A stretch of 64,000 bases of DNA. Origin: Incurvaria masculella (taxonomy: Eukaryota; Arthropoda; Insecta; Lepidoptera; Incurvariidae). A program made the position numbers and the translations under genes. The notes beneath the pieces were generated by a model that saw only the letters and a program-made list of their open reading frames with translations, ran no database searches and was not told where the DNA came from. Shown here one piece after another: positions 62,674-64,000 of the stretch (its first letter is position 1; every line of letters begins with the position of its first letter). Location of the stretch: positions 22,839,001-22,903,000 of the forward strand of contig OX335645.2 in the NCBI GenBank assembly GCA_946894095.1, written 5' to 3'.

Positions 62674-64000
62674 CTGAAAAACCCATATTTTCGTTTTTTT
62701 TTAACCTATATTGGTTAGGCCTTGCAGACTAGGAATCTCATTTTTGTAGGAGCTAACCTTATGAATAAATACATAAATAATTGATACCTCTTTAAGGTGA
62801 TCGGTATCATCACCGAGAAAGGGAAAAAGATGTCAAGATTTTTTATGTTCAATGTGGCATATAGCGTACACAAAGACCTCAGATAAGAGGTTCCCGACCA
62901 CGCCCATGGGCTTTTGAACTTACATAGGGGTTGCATCACCGACTGGCACAATGGACTTTTAAGAGATTGGGCCCTAAACTACCCGGCAGGCGGGCAGCAG
63001 AGCACTCTTTTCACCAGACACCTATACTCATGACCTAGTAGGTCATTGTGTCGATCCCTAACGGTATTGTATTGCTTATTCATCATCCATAGACAGTATA
63101 CTGCACTCGGATTTGTCATATTTTAACATTGGCCAGTTCAGCAAAACAAAACACAGCGAAGAAGAACTGGAAAGAAACTCCGCTGTTTTTTTTTCAACGT
63201 CCACTTAGTCTAAATTTACAAAAGTGTTTATAAATTATTTTAACAAAAACATAGGTAAAACACTAAATTAGCATGAATACACAACATTTACAATACATGC
63301 CGTATGCAACAGTTAATGACAAATATAATTTTATTTGCAAAGACTATCCCCACCAACTAATATGTTGCTAATTGGAGCAGGCCAGTCTCCACAAACAGCA
63401 CCCGTTCACGAGCATCATGCCGGACACAGCCATTACCTCTCTCAACCATATTTTAGGGAAAGAGATAACCCGAGCCAAGCGTCGCTTTAAGCAAGAACCT
63501 TAAAGCGATGCACTGCTCCAGTGGCAACACAACACTGTGAAACACTTGCACATTAGGTTTTAATACTATGAGTTTTGTCATAAACGACTAGTCAGCTGAT
63601 CACATAGTTACTTATCCCTTTAAATGCTACCACCTAAAGAAAATTAAGAGTATATTGGTTTGAGAGTAGAGATTTGATTTGGCTTTAGTCACAAAACCAC
63701 TCCAAGCACAAAACTTTTTTTTTTCAAATATTCGTGGAAGTCCGAGGATGGTTCTTAGCTATAGTTGGACTTGATAGGTTGCACTGTTGTCGAGATCCAA
63801 AACAGACTGTTTGAATAACACATCTGTAAAGTTGAAGCCACATTTTACCGGGCTCTGCTCGGGTGAACATACAAAATGAAATAGTCTGAGCAGAGCCTAA
63901 TCTAACCTCAGCTAGTCCAAACATAGGTTTTCAGATTCAATAGTTTTCTTGCCGTTTCTTGCAACATGCATACGATGTTGCTGTACTTGGCACGAATGAG
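62674..64000. other. Presumed intron or flank, no exon recognised
   Basis: AT-rich with a fragment of the 'ccgggctctgctcgggt' interspersed repeat near 63848-63864. If the DUS2-like exon belongs to an intact gene, this is its last intron. Confidence 0.4.

Noticed and set aside
1..64000. CRISPR arrays, bacterial operons or riboswitches
   Set aside because: No regularly spaced direct repeats with unique spacers and no bacterial ribosome-binding architecture; the window is insect nuclear DNA.

Overview
This is a eukaryotic nuclear window, almost certainly from a moth or butterfly. The evidence is spliced genes with GT-AG introns, arthropod TATA plus TCAGT initiator promoters, interspersed repeats I know as abundant in Lepidoptera (for example around 44.9 kb and 0.1 kb), and a spliced host gene for tRNA-dihydrouridine synthase 2. 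No species can be named from the sequence alone.

The standout object is an apparently complete Maverick/Polinton (adintovirus-like) element at 5414-20387, 14,974 bp. It has about 0.2 kb terminal inverted repeats that start with AGT tandem units, and a 6-bp TATATT target duplication. It splits an interspersed repeat whose unsplit neighbouring copy (3471-4611) serves as an empty site. Its minus-strand genes are tightly packed: a spliced early gene, protein-primed type B DNA polymerase, packaging ATPase, a conserved 292-aa protein, a small fibre-like protein, a chromodomain retroviral-type integrase, a phospholipase A2 minor capsid protein, an adenain-like protease, a penton-like protein, a major capsid protein and a conserved 169-aa protein. 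One spliced small gene lies on the plus strand. Most reading frames are intact. The exception is the protease, which lacks its own upstream start but lies in the -1 frame directly after an A AAA AAC slippery heptamer at the end of the phospholipase gene.

Outside it, the window is dense with other mobile DNA. There is a full-length Ty3/gypsy element (27232-32781, LTRs identical by eye) nested in a small inverted-repeat transposon. A non-autonomous LTR element (47136-49272) sits inside a SINE, and a defective Ty1/copia copy (51029-54855) has identical LTRs. There are five copies of a ~550-bp TTAA-flanked MITE, four loci of a ~340-bp MITE, several tRNA-derived SINE copies, and a TIR element (36987-37518) that carries an exon-like segment also found at 34966-35412.

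Two host genes can be reconstructed. A small membrane-protein gene (42329-44700, plus strand) has two tandemly duplicated alternative terminal exons. DUS2 (46522-58195, minus strand) has six exons that join to an intact 428-aa frame; the LTR elements lie in its introns. A second, diverged DUS2 double-stranded-RNA-binding exon at 62392-62673 suggests a tandem paralogue running off the right edge. A possible small gene lies at 61046-61315. The rest (about 20.5-26.4, 32.8-35, 38.3-41, 44.7-46.5 and 58.2-64 kb) is intergenic or repeat-derived, with no gene I can support.
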